From Murimonas intestini (GTDB lineage: Bacteria > Bacillota > Clostridia > Lachnospirales > Lachnospiraceae), in contig QGGY01000007.1 of the NCBI GenBank assembly GCA_003148945.1, forward strand, positions 1-64,000: a DNA stretch of 64,000 bases, in the 5' to 3' direction. A program made the position numbers and the translations under genes. Shown piece after piece: positions 55,301 to 63,964 of this stretch. Positions within the stretch are counted from its first letter, which is position 1; the number at the start of each line of letters is the position of its first letter. Under the pieces are notes generated by a model. The model was not told the origin of the DNA, made no database searches, and was given only the letters and a program-made list of their open reading frames with translations.

Positions 55301-56996
55301 TGTCAGAGGGATGCAGGATATCAAGTTTTATAAATGATTCCGGAAAATCTTCCATTATATGCGGCACATGATAACTCTGCTGAGAAAATTCACTCATATA
55401 TGCCACGCCGCTTTTAATATCATACTCCCAGAACTGGATCCCTGCATGACGGACAGCTGTTGCCAGTCTTTCCTCCCCCAGTTTCAGCTCCTCCCGTGCT
55501 TTCTTCTGGTCTGTGATATCACTTAAGTATTCTATCACAACGTCTTTGTTCATCCATCGTGATTCTTTCTTTGTCATAGTTATTGTCTTGTCAAGCCGGG
55601 GGATGTATATTTCTTCAGGCTTCATTATATTAGTATGCAGTATGCAGTTTTCACAGGGGTGTTCCAGCTTTTCAAATACTTCATAACATTTTTTCCCCAT
55701 ATAATCACCCACAGGGCGTCCCTTGATGGCAAATACAGCCTCATTTGCAAGACACAGTTCAAATGTCCCGGCGTCAATCACACAAATGCCGATATCTGCC
55801 CCGTCCAGGATATTATTCTGCAGTTCAAACTGTTTTGACATGGAGGTAAATATACAGCGTATCAGTGGTTCACCGTCCTCATCCCCCATCTTCTGAAAAA
55901 TGCCCGTGACCCACACGTAATTCCCGTCTCTGTGTCCTGCACGGAATGTCTCCTCAGCACCTTCCTGTCCCTGCTCCACCCTTCCAAGAACTGCGGACAG
56001 CTTATCTTGGTCCAGGGGATGCACTAATGACATCGGGTCCTCCAAGACTATTGTTTTCAGCTCTTCTCTTGTATATCCTGTGATGCTGCCCATGCCTGCT
56101 GATAAATAGAGAGGGATATACTTTTGTCCGGATATCCTGCATATCATCGTGCCGCCGTTCATGGCCTTGATCAGGCTTTCACTCTGCTGTTTTTCAAAAA
56201 GCTGTTCAGAAATATCTGTACACACAGATAAGATAGCAGTCCGCCCATCTTCGGCCGTAATCACCCTGCCGATGTCATGTACATAGATATAGCTGCCGTT
56301 TTTCTTCCTCATGCGGTATTCCACAGTATATTCGTCATTCTCCGCCAGCTGGCTGCTGACAGAAGCATCCACCTGACTCCTGTCGTCAGGATGCATACAG
56401 TTGGATATATATCCGCCGATATCCTGTACAAATTCTTCTTCTGATCCATATCCAAGATGTTCCAGCATTCTGTCATTAATATAATAAAAGGGAAATTTAT
56501 CCTCCAGATATCCTCCCATCAGCCCCCCTGCTATACTGGATGATAAAAGCTCGTGGCGGGCATCGTCGATCTGCCTCCTGACAAGTGTAAGCGGATAGTG
56601 TTCTCCCGGCTCCTGCTGGGACGCGGGTACGGCAAAATGTATATGGCATATCGTCCATCCGTCTTCCCATGCAGTCATTGTCATGGTACTGTGGACATGC
56701 CATCTGTAATCGCTGTTTCTCATATCAAACTCAAGTATGGCTATACCAGTGTCCTGTTTAATAAGGTTCGCCTGACCATCTGTAAAATTAATTTCGAAAG
56801 GAGTACTGATCTCATCTATATCCTGCCGTATATATTCGCAGACCTCTTCTCTCCCAAAGGCTTTCTCGTCCTCACCAGTCCCCACAAACGAAACATCCTC
56901 TGAGAGGAACCGGACTGCCTGCTCTATATCAAGCTTTTCGAACCATGCCCGGCAGAATGACTCTGCAGTATTCAGAAGCTTTCTTTTTTTATCCAT
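52326..56996 (-). CDS. Cytoplasmic multi-PAS hybrid histidine kinase with two receiver domains
   Basis: About 1556 residues from the ATG at 56996 (AAAGGAAAAAGG upstream). The N-terminal 130 residues resemble an NTF2/SnoaL-like domain (ESFCRAWFEKLDIEQAVRFL, then GWTICHIHFAVPAS). About six to seven PAS domains follow to residue 1020, including one with a CENC pair. HisKA is MSHEIRTPMNAIIG (His about 1044) and HATPase ends with GYGGTGLGLAIS near 1225. Two receivers carry ILIDWKMPEMDG (about 1339) and ILMDIRMPIMDG (about 1479). No transmembrane helix, so the signals are internal. There is no adjacent output regulator, so the partner is unknown. Convergent-style hairpin follows the stop. Confidence 0.88.
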   Translation of the reverse strand: MDKKRKLLNTAESFCRAWFEKLDIEQAVRFLSEDVSFVGTGEDEKAFGREEVCEYIRQDIDEISTPFEINFTDGQANLIKQDTGIAILEFDMRNSDYRWHVHSTMTMTAWEDGWTICHIHFAVPASQQEPGEHYPLTLVRRQIDDARHELLSSSIAGGLMGGYLEDKFPFYYINDRMLEHLGYGSEEEFVQDIGGYISNCMHPDDRSQVDASVSSQLAENDEYTVEYRMRKKNGSYIYVHDIGRVITAEDGRTAILSVCTDISEQLFEKQQSESLIKAMNGGTMICRISGQKYIPLYLSAGMGSITGYTREELKTIVLEDPMSLVHPLDQDKLSAVLGRVEQGQEGAEETFRAGHRDGNYVWVTGIFQKMGDEDGEPLIRCIFTSMSKQFELQNNILDGADIGICVIDAGTFELCLANEAVFAIKGRPVGDYMGKKCYEVFEKLEHPCENCILHTNIMKPEEIYIPRLDKTITMTKKESRWMNKDVVIEYLSDITDQKKAREELKLGEERLATAVRHAGIQFWEYDIKSGVAYMSEFSQQSYHVPHIMEDFPESFIKLDILHPSDRESFRLLHRKLQGGEKDAMLEYRVKMPGEDYCWLLAHYTNSFDEEGHAVRAFATAERIDRYKELEEQFTVAARLTGVRVWTLDMQNGTITFNDNDARDLQVSRTVSCCTAEDLRKTGILHPDDVKTAWEKSVELKKGTSNVSFNIRLKVNDNYRWNRVSYTVMRSMGGTPVKAIGSSIDIHEHVMLEQKFKQELEYSAGLEEPSLINKAQCNITKGIVTSYLSDINAAVTVPGAGYEEAAEHLADAAVEREKREELRRILKPENIAESYARGENYYTVDYQRKAADGTLFWASTTVRIYQNPETGDLMSFMYTYNIEDKKTAEIIVDRVVDTNFEYLILFNTITGKIEKTIDKSGAFLSCVDGRQYEDVAEEALIKEILPEEREEYLPLFTIKNITDKLDKNGSYSISSDIQEQGGEELRHKLWGFNWFDKHHMKVLCYRSDITEAHRQEQHQKEVLSAALTAAKQANAAKSDFLSRMSHEIRTPMNAIIGMTAIAARSIGNDDQVSDCISKIGISSRFLLSLINDILDMSRIESGKMLLKKEKIPFAEFITGVNTICHTQAAAKDVEYECIVDPVVDDYYIGDAMKLQQVLVNILGNAVKFTSSGGKVTFAVSQRKKTKNDATLRFVINDTGIGMSEEFIPHLFEPFEQESMGITSGYGGTGLGLAISKNIVDLMDGRIQVRSIKDLGTEFTVDVKLGITEEEKQRSKKQHVHNFSHLKTLVVDDDITVCESAVLTLKEIGITAEWVDSGRRAVNRVQEKWKNCQYYDMILIDWKMPEMDGIETSRRIREIVGPDVTIIIMTAYDWSAIEQEAKAVGVNMLMSKPMFKSSLISAFSKALDQKEEEKEEIPVEEYDFRGRRLLLVEDQPLNAEIAQMILEDVGFQVETAENGLRAMEMFSKTEEGYYDAILMDIRMPIMDGLQASMNIRHLSNKDAKTIPIIAMTADAFDEDADKSKAAGMNMHLAKPIDPPKLYRTLYNFIYGRDIGEEL

Positions 56997-57171
56997 CCTT
57001 TTTCCTTTCCCGGCCTGCACAGATCACACTCCGGCCTCCTTCCTGGACGGTCTCTTTGACCGGCAGGTACATATTAATACAATTGTAACTGTTCAGCACC
57101 TTCACAGTTATATACAATTATACTACATAATTCCATCTCTTTCATCAGGCATTAGCAAATATTTCTAATAA

Positions 57172-57212
57172 CAAAAAAACAGAGACGCCTTAAACCTGAC
57201 ATCTCTGTTCTG
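57172..57212 (-). terminator. Terminator after nrdD
   Basis: On the minus strand AACAGAGA and TCTCTGTT pair around a loop of about 16 bases, followed by TTTTTT. It lies about 60 bases after the nrdD stop. Confidence 0.75.
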
Positions 57213-57267
57213 TCTCTCATCAATAAAGCCTTAACTGCTCTGCAGCATTAAAAGTCTGATATCCTGC

Positions 57268-59649
57268 TTACCTGCAGTTGGGTCCGTGGCTTGTATCCAC
57301 ATATTTCTTAATATTGGATGCATTTACGTACTTCTTAGTTTTTTCTCCGTTCACTACTACAAGGGTGGGCGCCTGCATAACACCGAATTTTTCTACAAGA
57401 TCCTGCTGCTCTTCCGCATCGATCACCTGATAATCCTCGTCCCTAAGCATCTCTTTTGCAATCTTGCAGTTCGGACATGTCTTTGTTGTGAACAGATATT
57501 TGATAGAATTCTGGGGCTCTATTTTCACATCCTCATCAGACACAGTCACGATACTGCTCTGTACCTTGTGCATACAGGAATTCTGTACATCGTAGAGCTG
57601 GCGGTTCTTGTATTCCTGGCTCTTGCCGTCATTCCAGTTCTGGACAGGACGGTAGTAGCCTGTGATACGGCTGTAGACCTCTGCTCTGGCACCGCAGACC
57701 GGACACTCAAAATGCTCTCCCGCGATATAGCCATGTTCCCTGCACACTGAATATGTAGGTGACAATGTATAATATGGAAGCTCATAATTCTCTGCAATCT
57801 TGCGGACAAGGGTTGCAGCAGCTTTCCAGTCAGGCAGCTTCTCTCCCAGGAATGCATGGAACACAGTTCCTGAAGTATAAAGAGTCTGAAGCTGGTCCTG
57901 GATATCCAGGGCTTCAAAAATATCAGATGTAAATTCTACCGGAAGGTGGGAGCTGTTTGTGTAATACGGAGTATCCCCTTCTTTTCCTGCAGTCCTGATC
58001 TTGGGCCAGCGTTTCCTGTCATGCTTTGCCAGGCGGTATGTGGTTGATTCAGCCGGAGTGGCCTCCAGATTGTACAGATCGCCGTATTCCTCCTGATAGA
58101 TAACAAGGCGTTCCCTCATGTGGTTGAGCACATCTTTTGCAAACTCCTGTGTCTCCTTGTTTGTCAGATCCTTCTCCAGCCATTTTGCATTCAGCCCCAC
58201 TTCATTCATTCCGATCAGGCCGATCGTTGAAAAGTGGTTTTCAAAGCTGCCAAGATAACGTCTTGTATATGGATAAAGCCCTTCATCCAAAAGCTTGGAG
58301 ATTACTGTTCGCTTGATCTTCAGGGAGCGCGCTGAAATATCCATCATGTGGTCAAGACGCCTGTAAAACTCTTCCTGAGTGTCTGACAGATATGCAATAC
58401 GAGGAAGGTTGATAGTGACAACCCCCACACTACCCGTGCTCTCACCGGACCCGAAGAATCCTCCTGTCTTCTTGCGGAGTTCTCTTAAGTCAAGGCGCAG
58501 ACGGCAACACATACTCCTGACATCGCTTGGCTGCATATCGCTGTTGATATAATTTGAAAAATAAGGTGTGCCGTATTTAGAAGTCATCTCAAAGAGAAGC
58601 CTGTTGTTCTCTGTGTCAGACCAGTCAAAATCCTTTGTGATAGAGTAAGTAGGTATAGGATACTGGAATCCGCGTCCGTTGGCATCACCCTCGATCATGA
58701 TCTCAATAAATGCCTTATTGATCATATCCATTTCCTTCTTACAGTCTTTATAGCAGAAATCCATGGGCTTTCCTCCTACGATCGCAGGAAGCTCTGCCAT
58801 GTCATCCGGCACTGTCCAGTCCAGAGTAATATTGGAGAACGGAGCCTGTGTTCCCCACCTGCTGGGCGTATTTACACCATAGATAAAGGATTCAACACAT
58901 TTCTTCACTTCGGGATAAGTCAGTTTATCTGCCTTTGCAAACGGAGCCAGGTATGTGTCAAAGGAGGAGAACGCCTGGGCGCCTGCCCATTCATTCTGCA
59001 TGATCCCCAGGAAATTGACCATCTGGTTACAGAGCACGGAGAGATGTTTTGCCGGAGCAGATGTGATCTTGCCCTCGATCCCTCCCAGGCCTTCTGTGAT
59101 CAGCTGCCTTAAGGACCAGCCTGCGCAGTATCCTGTCAGCATAGACAGGTCATGCAGATGGATATCAGCATTCCTGTGTGCTTCGGCTATCTCTTCGTCA
59201 TAGATCTCTGAGAGCCAGTAATTCGCAGTGACAGCGCCTGAATTGCTTAAGATAAGCCCTCCCACAGAATATGTGACTGTGGAGTTCTCCTTTACACGCC
59301 AGTCCTCCACCTTTACGTAGCTGTTTACAATGTCTTTATAGTCAAGGATCGTAGATTTCATATTCCTGATCTTTTCACGCTGCTTGCGGTACAAGATATA
59401 AGCTTTAGCCACTTCTGCGTATCCTGTCTGGACAAGTACATTCTCTACGCTGTCCTGGATACTTTCCACATCCACTGTGCCGTCTTTGATCTTTTCCTGG
59501 AAGTCCGCAGTCACCCGAAGGCTTAACAGGCTGACAATATCATCGTCGTACTGTTTCTGCACAGCATCAAATGCCTTTTCAATAGCACTGCTGATCTTCT
59601 GCAGATTAAACTCCGCAACCTCTCCATCTCTTTTTACAACTTTAAACAT
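57268..59649 (-). CDS. nrdD: Anaerobic (class III) ribonucleotide reductase with C-terminal glutaredoxin-like domain
   Basis: 793 residues. ATP-cone domain in the first 90 residues (FKVVKRDGEVAEFNLQKISS), then the glycyl-radical barrel. Zinc ligand Cys lie in CREHGYIAGEHFECPVCG, the radical Gly is in the RITGYYRPV segment. The last about 80 residues add a thioredoxin/glutaredoxin-like domain with CPNC and QAPTLVVVNG; typical NrdD ends near 710. The activating enzyme NrdG is not beside it. Its promoter holds two NrdR boxes at 59812-59858. It reduces NTPs to dNTPs in anaerobic growth. Start after GGAAGGAGAATTAGG. Confidence 0.93.
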   Translation of the reverse strand: MFKVVKRDGEVAEFNLQKISSAIEKAFDAVQKQYDDDIVSLLSLRVTADFQEKIKDGTVDVESIQDSVENVLVQTGYAEVAKAYILYRKQREKIRNMKSTILDYKDIVNSYVKVEDWRVKENSTVTYSVGGLILSNSGAVTANYWLSEIYDEEIAEAHRNADIHLHDLSMLTGYCAGWSLRQLITEGLGGIEGKITSAPAKHLSVLCNQMVNFLGIMQNEWAGAQAFSSFDTYLAPFAKADKLTYPEVKKCVESFIYGVNTPSRWGTQAPFSNITLDWTVPDDMAELPAIVGGKPMDFCYKDCKKEMDMINKAFIEIMIEGDANGRGFQYPIPTYSITKDFDWSDTENNRLLFEMTSKYGTPYFSNYINSDMQPSDVRSMCCRLRLDLRELRKKTGGFFGSGESTGSVGVVTINLPRIAYLSDTQEEFYRRLDHMMDISARSLKIKRTVISKLLDEGLYPYTRRYLGSFENHFSTIGLIGMNEVGLNAKWLEKDLTNKETQEFAKDVLNHMRERLVIYQEEYGDLYNLEATPAESTTYRLAKHDRKRWPKIRTAGKEGDTPYYTNSSHLPVEFTSDIFEALDIQDQLQTLYTSGTVFHAFLGEKLPDWKAAATLVRKIAENYELPYYTLSPTYSVCREHGYIAGEHFECPVCGARAEVYSRITGYYRPVQNWNDGKSQEYKNRQLYDVQNSCMHKVQSSIVTVSDEDVKIEPQNSIKYLFTTKTCPNCKIAKEMLRDEDYQVIDAEEQQDLVEKFGVMQAPTLVVVNGEKTKKYVNASNIKKYVDTSHGPNCR

Positions 59650-59805
59650 CCTAATTCTCCTTCCGAACGAATAAATAATTCCCCTATATCCTGGTAAACG
59701 AAGCTCTGCCGCTTATTTCACTCCTTGGGCAGACTCCGGATTTTCCCCCGCACCGGAAAAACCGATTACACCCATTGTAGCAAAGTTTCCCATATGCGTC
59801 AAGGC

Positions 59806-59865
59806 AAAAAAACACCATATCTATGTGCTGTTTTTTGTGCAATAACTAGATATAGTGTTTTTTTA
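59806..59865 (-). promoter_or_regulatory. Two NrdR boxes / hflX terminator-like inverted repeat
   Basis: ACACCATATCTATGTG (59812-59827) and TAACTAGATATAGTGT (59843-59858) match the NrdR box ACACWATATATWGTGT with a few mismatches each, 31 bases apart (three helical turns), as in known NrdR-controlled genes. The same stretch also forms an inverted repeat with A/T flanks (AAAAAACAC ... GTGTTTTTT), so it could end hflX transcription on the minus strand. Confidence 0.7.
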
Positions 59866-59981
59866 TTTTTCTTTTCGCATGTGGTATTCTTTAAAAACCA
59901 GCTCAATCGCTCTATTTTTCTACATAAATCCTTGTTTTTCACTCATTTATCCGGCAACAATATCTTGTCTCAAATCATATT

Positions 59982-61232
59982 CTACACTTCTGTCATTCCA
60001 TATATTTCCATAGGGATGTATGCCCTGACATAAATCCCCTCAGGACGGTAATCCTCTTCCAGAAGCTGGCCGTATTTCCTGATCAGCTGGATACAGCCCG
60101 CCTTATCGTAAGGATATACCCTCTCGATCAGCACATTTCTCGCCTGAAGGATCTCTTCCAGCACACTCTTCAGCTCATCAAGTCCCGTTCCCTGCTTCGC
60201 AGAAATATTCAGGGTCTTATCTGCCTTAAAATCTCTCAAGCGCTCTTTTTCCTGTATCTTATCCTGTTTATTGAACAGGGTGATGACTGTCTTGTCTTTT
60301 ACCCCCAGTTCAGACAGGGTATCGTAGACTACGTGCATCTGTTTCTCCATCTGGGGATTGGAAGCATCCACCACATGAAGGATGATATCTGCATATTTTG
60401 CTTCTTCCAGAGTACTGCGGAATGCCTCTATCAGATGATGGGGCAGCTTCCTGATGAACCCTACCGTGTCCGTCAGCAGCACTTCCTGTCCGCTCTCCAG
60501 CTTCAGTGTCCTTGTAGTGGGATCAAGCGTTGCAAACAGCTTATCTTCCTCCAGCACCCCGGCATCTGTCAGGGTATTTAAAAGCGTAGACTTTCCCGCA
60601 TTCGTGTAGCCCACAATGGCAGCCACAGGCACATTGTTCCTGCTCCGCCTGCTCCTGATGACCTCCCTGTGGCGTTTTACTTCAGCCAGCTCTTTATTCA
60701 GCTGGGATATCCTGTCCTTTATCAGACGCCTGTCCATCTCCAGCTTTTTCTCTCCCGGCCCTCTTGTTCCTATACCGCCTCCAAGTCTGGAAAGCGAGCT
60801 GCGCAGGCCCACCAGCCTGGCCAGCCTGTACTTCAGCTGGGCCAGCTCCACCTGGATCTTTCCTTCACTGGTGGAAGCCCTGGCTGCAAATATATCCAGG
60901 ATGATCAGGGTCCTGTCCATGACCTTCATATCCAGTTCCTGTTCCAGGTTGCGCAGCTGGGCAGGAGAAAGCTCATCATCACAGATGACTCCTGTGGCGT
61001 CCATAAGCTGCGCCAGCTCCTTCAGCTCAGCTATTTTTCCTTTTCCTATATATGTTCCCGGATGTATCTGCTCCCTGTTCTGGATCAGCTTTGCCACTGT
61101 CACAGCGCCTGCCGTGTCCGCCAGGTCCTTCAGCTCGTCCAGGGACTCCTCTGTGTCATCCTCATCCTGCATGCTGACGCCTACCAGGATGACACGTTCC
61201 TGCAGTTCGTCATTTTCATATAATTCTGCCAT
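59982..61232 (-). CDS. hflX: Ribosome-dissociating GTPase HflX
   Basis: 416 residues. HflX N-terminal domain with GTYIGKGKIAELKEL and RTLIILDIFAARASTSEGK, then glycine-rich linker RLGGGIGTRGPGEKKLEMD and the G domain with GYTNAGKSTL, DTVGFIRKLPH and NKQD. It splits stalled 70S ribosomes under stress. Start after AGAGGAATTT. It lies between the nrdD promoter and a TPR lipoprotein gene. Confidence 0.95.
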   Translation of the reverse strand: MAELYENDELQERVILVGVSMQDEDDTEESLDELKDLADTAGAVTVAKLIQNREQIHPGTYIGKGKIAELKELAQLMDATGVICDDELSPAQLRNLEQELDMKVMDRTLIILDIFAARASTSEGKIQVELAQLKYRLARLVGLRSSLSRLGGGIGTRGPGEKKLEMDRRLIKDRISQLNKELAEVKRHREVIRSRRSRNNVPVAAIVGYTNAGKSTLLNTLTDAGVLEEDKLFATLDPTTRTLKLESGQEVLLTDTVGFIRKLPHHLIEAFRSTLEEAKYADIILHVVDASNPQMEKQMHVVYDTLSELGVKDKTVITLFNKQDKIQEKERLRDFKADKTLNISAKQGTGLDELKSVLEEILQARNVLIERVYPYDKAGCIQLIRKYGQLLEEDYRPEGIYVRAYIPMEIYGMTEV

Positions 61233-61263
61233 AAATTCCTCTTATTCTCCGATCCTTATATCT

Positions 61264-62313
61264 CTATCTTGTGGACAGGAAGTCATATTCCTTCTTCCCC
61301 TGCTCATCTCCGGGATACATCTGCACATAAGCCTCAGCCTTTACCTTAGCTGTGGAAAAGTCCTTCTTGTTCTCATATGCCACGATTTCGTTGAAATACA
61401 GCTCCTGTTTGCCCTTTTCTTCATCCAGGCCCAGTCCCTTGGCTATATCTGCCAGCGCTGCGTCATAATTCCCGTCACTCATTTCTGCCAGCGCCAGACC
61501 ATTATATGCCTCCGGTGTCTCTCCATATGCATCAATGTACTGCTGGTACATTACTTTGGAGTGTGCCGTGTCACTCAGGGCCATATAGACCTTGCCCATG
61601 AGCAGCAGCGATGCAGCGTCCTTTTCCTCCACAGGCTTTACCAGCTCTCTCTGTGCCGCTTCGTAGTCCTCCAGATAATAGTATATCCTTCCTCTGTTAT
61701 AATAATCCTTCGTCTCCGTCCCCTGGATGGCCAGGGCTTTCTGAAGGTATTCATCCCCATTGGCGGAGAGCTTCTGCTCCTCATAGCACATATAGATATT
61801 CAGAAAAAGGTCATAATCTTTAGGCGCAAGGGCGGCAGCTGCATCAAAATCAATCTTCGCTTTGTCCTGCTCCTGATTTGCCAGATAACTTGCCCCTCTT
61901 AAATAATAGGCGTCAGCCTCCCCTTTTATGCCCAGTATCTCATTGCAGGAAGCAGCGGCAGCCTCATAATCCCCCATCTTATACTGGGCGGTTGCCTTAT
62001 AGTAGAGGATATCCTTTTTCGTATCCGGCATCTTGTCCGTAGTCCTCTTTAATGCCTCCTCAAATGACGCTGCAGCCATATCATACTGCCCCAGCCCCAT
62101 ATAAGCCATGCCGGCCCCGCGGTAGGCCATGAGCTTCTCATCCTCATCATCTTCTGAGAGGGCAGCCTGGAAATTCTCCAGCGCTTTGTCATAATACTGG
62201 TTTTCTATCTCTGACATTCCTGTTTCCACTCTGGTGGGCCCTTCATCCTTCTTCTGACAGCCGCCAAGGGCAAGACAGAGGGCAAGGAATAAAATAATGC
62301 TTTTTTTCTTCAT
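61264..62313 (-). CDS. TPR-repeat lipoprotein
   Basis: About 349 residues from the second of two ATGs (62313 rather than 62316, from spacing to GGAGG). Lipobox ALGGC at about Cys20, followed by at least six tetratricopeptide repeats, e.g. GMAYMGLGQYDMAAASFEEA and AYNGLALAEMSDGNYDAALA. An extracytoplasmic scaffold of unknown partner. It ends 31 bases before the hflX start on the same strand. Confidence 0.85.
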   Translation of the reverse strand: MKKKSIILFLALCLALGGCQKKDEGPTRVETGMSEIENQYYDKALENFQAALSEDDEDEKLMAYRGAGMAYMGLGQYDMAAASFEEALKRTTDKMPDTKKDILYYKATAQYKMGDYEAAAASCNEILGIKGEADAYYLRGASYLANQEQDKAKIDFDAAAALAPKDYDLFLNIYMCYEEQKLSANGDEYLQKALAIQGTETKDYYNRGRIYYYLEDYEAAQRELVKPVEEKDAASLLLMGKVYMALSDTAHSKVMYQQYIDAYGETPEAYNGLALAEMSDGNYDAALADIAKGLGLDEEKGKQELYFNEIVAYENKKDFSTAKVKAEAYVQMYPGDEQGKKEYDFLSTR

Positions 62314-62417
62314 CATATACCTCCATAGATCAAAATCGCCTGAAATACCCCTGCTGCGGGCATTCCAGGCATAGTATAACAGATTATGGGAGCAAAATAC
62401 AGCTTTTTCAAATAGAA

Positions 62418-63848
62418 TTATAAATCATAGTATTGCAAAAACTCGGCCGGATGAGGGATTTCCGCTATCCGCCGGGCCTCTTCCCTCTTCCTGCTGATCC
62501 AGATATGGATCAGCCTCTCCGGGAATACCTGGCCTTTCAGAAGATACTCATGGTCTTCCTCTAATGCATCCAGGGCCTCATCAAGAGTCTTGGGCAGTGA
62601 TCTTATCTGCTGCCTCTGCTCTTTTGGCAGGTCATAGAGATTAAAATCATACGGCCCCCACCCGTTTGCCTGAGGATCTGTATCATTCTCGATCCCGTCA
62701 AGTCCTGCCATCAGGATAGCCGCATAAGCATAATATGGATTTGCAGTTGCATCCGGGCAGCGCAGCTCGAATCTCTTTGCCTCAGGCGCCTTCGCATATG
62801 CCGGTATCCTGATCACCGCACTTCTGTTGGAGGTAGCATATCCGATAGTCACAGGAGCCTCGAATCCCGGTACAAGACGTTTAAAGGAATTTGTCGAGGG
62901 GTTTGTGAATGCACACAGGGATGCTGCATGCTTCAGCAGACCTCCGATAAAATACAGCGCTGTGCGGCTCAGGCCTGAATAACCGTTTTCATCATAAAAA
63001 ACAGGCTTTCCGTCCTTTTTCAGCAGCATATGTACATGCATCCCATTACCGGCCTCCTTATAGACCGGCTTGGGCATAAAGGTGGCAGTCTTTCCTGCCC
63101 GGGCAGCCATATTCTTCACTACATACTTGGTGATCATGGTCTTATCCGCCATATCAACCATTTCTCCCAGTTCCACCTCTATCTCCATCTGCCCTGCACC
63201 GCCTACCTCATGGTGGTGGTATTTTACCTTTACTCCCCACTCTTCCAGGGTCATGCACATCCTGCTGCGGAGATTATAATGAATATCCCCCGGGGCAGCG
63301 ATATGGTAGCCTCCCTTTGAGGGGATCTGGTACCCTGTATTATAGCCGTCATCCCGTCCGCTGTTCCACTGGGCCTGTCTTGTCTCAACAGAATAAAAGC
63401 CTGCTTTTGGCTCAACCTGGAATCTGACCTCATCGAGTATATGGAACTCAAATTCCGGCCCTATCACCATCTCGTCCGCTATCCCTGTCTGCCTCATATA
63501 TTCTGCGGCCCGCAGGCTCACATTCCTGGGGTACTGGTCAAATGGCCTGTTTTCCTTCTCCCCGATCATGCACACATCCCCTGTCATAGACAAGGTTGGG
63601 ATCTCCACAAAGGGATCTATGAATGCAGTAGCCGGGTCCGGTATAAACACCATGTCGCTCTTCTCAACAGGCGCATACCCATAATTGGACCCGTCAAATC
63701 CAATCCCATACGTGAATATCTCCTCACTGAACCTGGCGGCCGGTATAGTAATATGACGCCATCTACCGTCCAGGTCGGTCATCTTAAAATCAATCATCTC
63801 AATTCCCTTGTCTCTGCACATCTGTAAAATTTCCCCGCTCTTGCCCAT
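62418..63848 (-). CDS. glnA: Glutamine synthetase, GSI type
   Basis: 476 residues from the ATG at 63848, preceded by GGAGGAAAGT; an ATG at 63866 lacks such a site. N-terminal beta-grasp domain with IDFKMTDLDGRWRHITIPA, then the ATP/metal barrel with GPEFEFHILDEVRFQVE, KPVYKEAGNGMHVHM, and NRSAVIRIP. The adenylylation-type Tyr region of GSI-beta cannot be confirmed by eye. It makes glutamine from glutamate and ammonia. The promoter region shows TAGTAAC-N7-GTTACTA. Confidence 0.94.
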   Translation of the reverse strand: MGKSGEILQMCRDKGIEMIDFKMTDLDGRWRHITIPAARFSEEIFTYGIGFDGSNYGYAPVEKSDMVFIPDPATAFIDPFVEIPTLSMTGDVCMIGEKENRPFDQYPRNVSLRAAEYMRQTGIADEMVIGPEFEFHILDEVRFQVEPKAGFYSVETRQAQWNSGRDDGYNTGYQIPSKGGYHIAAPGDIHYNLRSRMCMTLEEWGVKVKYHHHEVGGAGQMEIEVELGEMVDMADKTMITKYVVKNMAARAGKTATFMPKPVYKEAGNGMHVHMLLKKDGKPVFYDENGYSGLSRTALYFIGGLLKHAASLCAFTNPSTNSFKRLVPGFEAPVTIGYATSNRSAVIRIPAYAKAPEAKRFELRCPDATANPYYAYAAILMAGLDGIENDTDPQANGWGPYDFNLYDLPKEQRQQIRSLPKTLDEALDALEEDHEYLLKGQVFPERLIHIWISRKREEARRIAEIPHPAEFLQYYDL

Positions 63849-63941
63849 ACTTTCCTCCGTATTCATATCCCATCCGCCCTGTCTGCCAGAATGCGGTGCG
63901 ATGCTTTGTTAATCCAGTATAGCATACTGGCGGGAATTTTC

Positions 63942-63964
63942 ATAGTAACTACTAAGGTTACTAT
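63942..63964. promoter_or_regulatory. Inverted repeat upstream of glnA
   Basis: TAGTAAC-N7-GTTACTA forms a perfect 7-bp half-site palindrome about 95-115 bases before the glnA ATG. It does not match the GlnR/TnrA box TGTNAN7TNACA. Possible operator for an unknown nitrogen regulator. Confidence 0.35.

Noticed and set aside
60616..61902. Long plus-strand frame (428 codons) across hflX and the TPR lipoprotein gene
   Set aside because: Antisense shadow of two clear genes; composition is Ser/Ile/Leu-rich as expected for a reverse reading.
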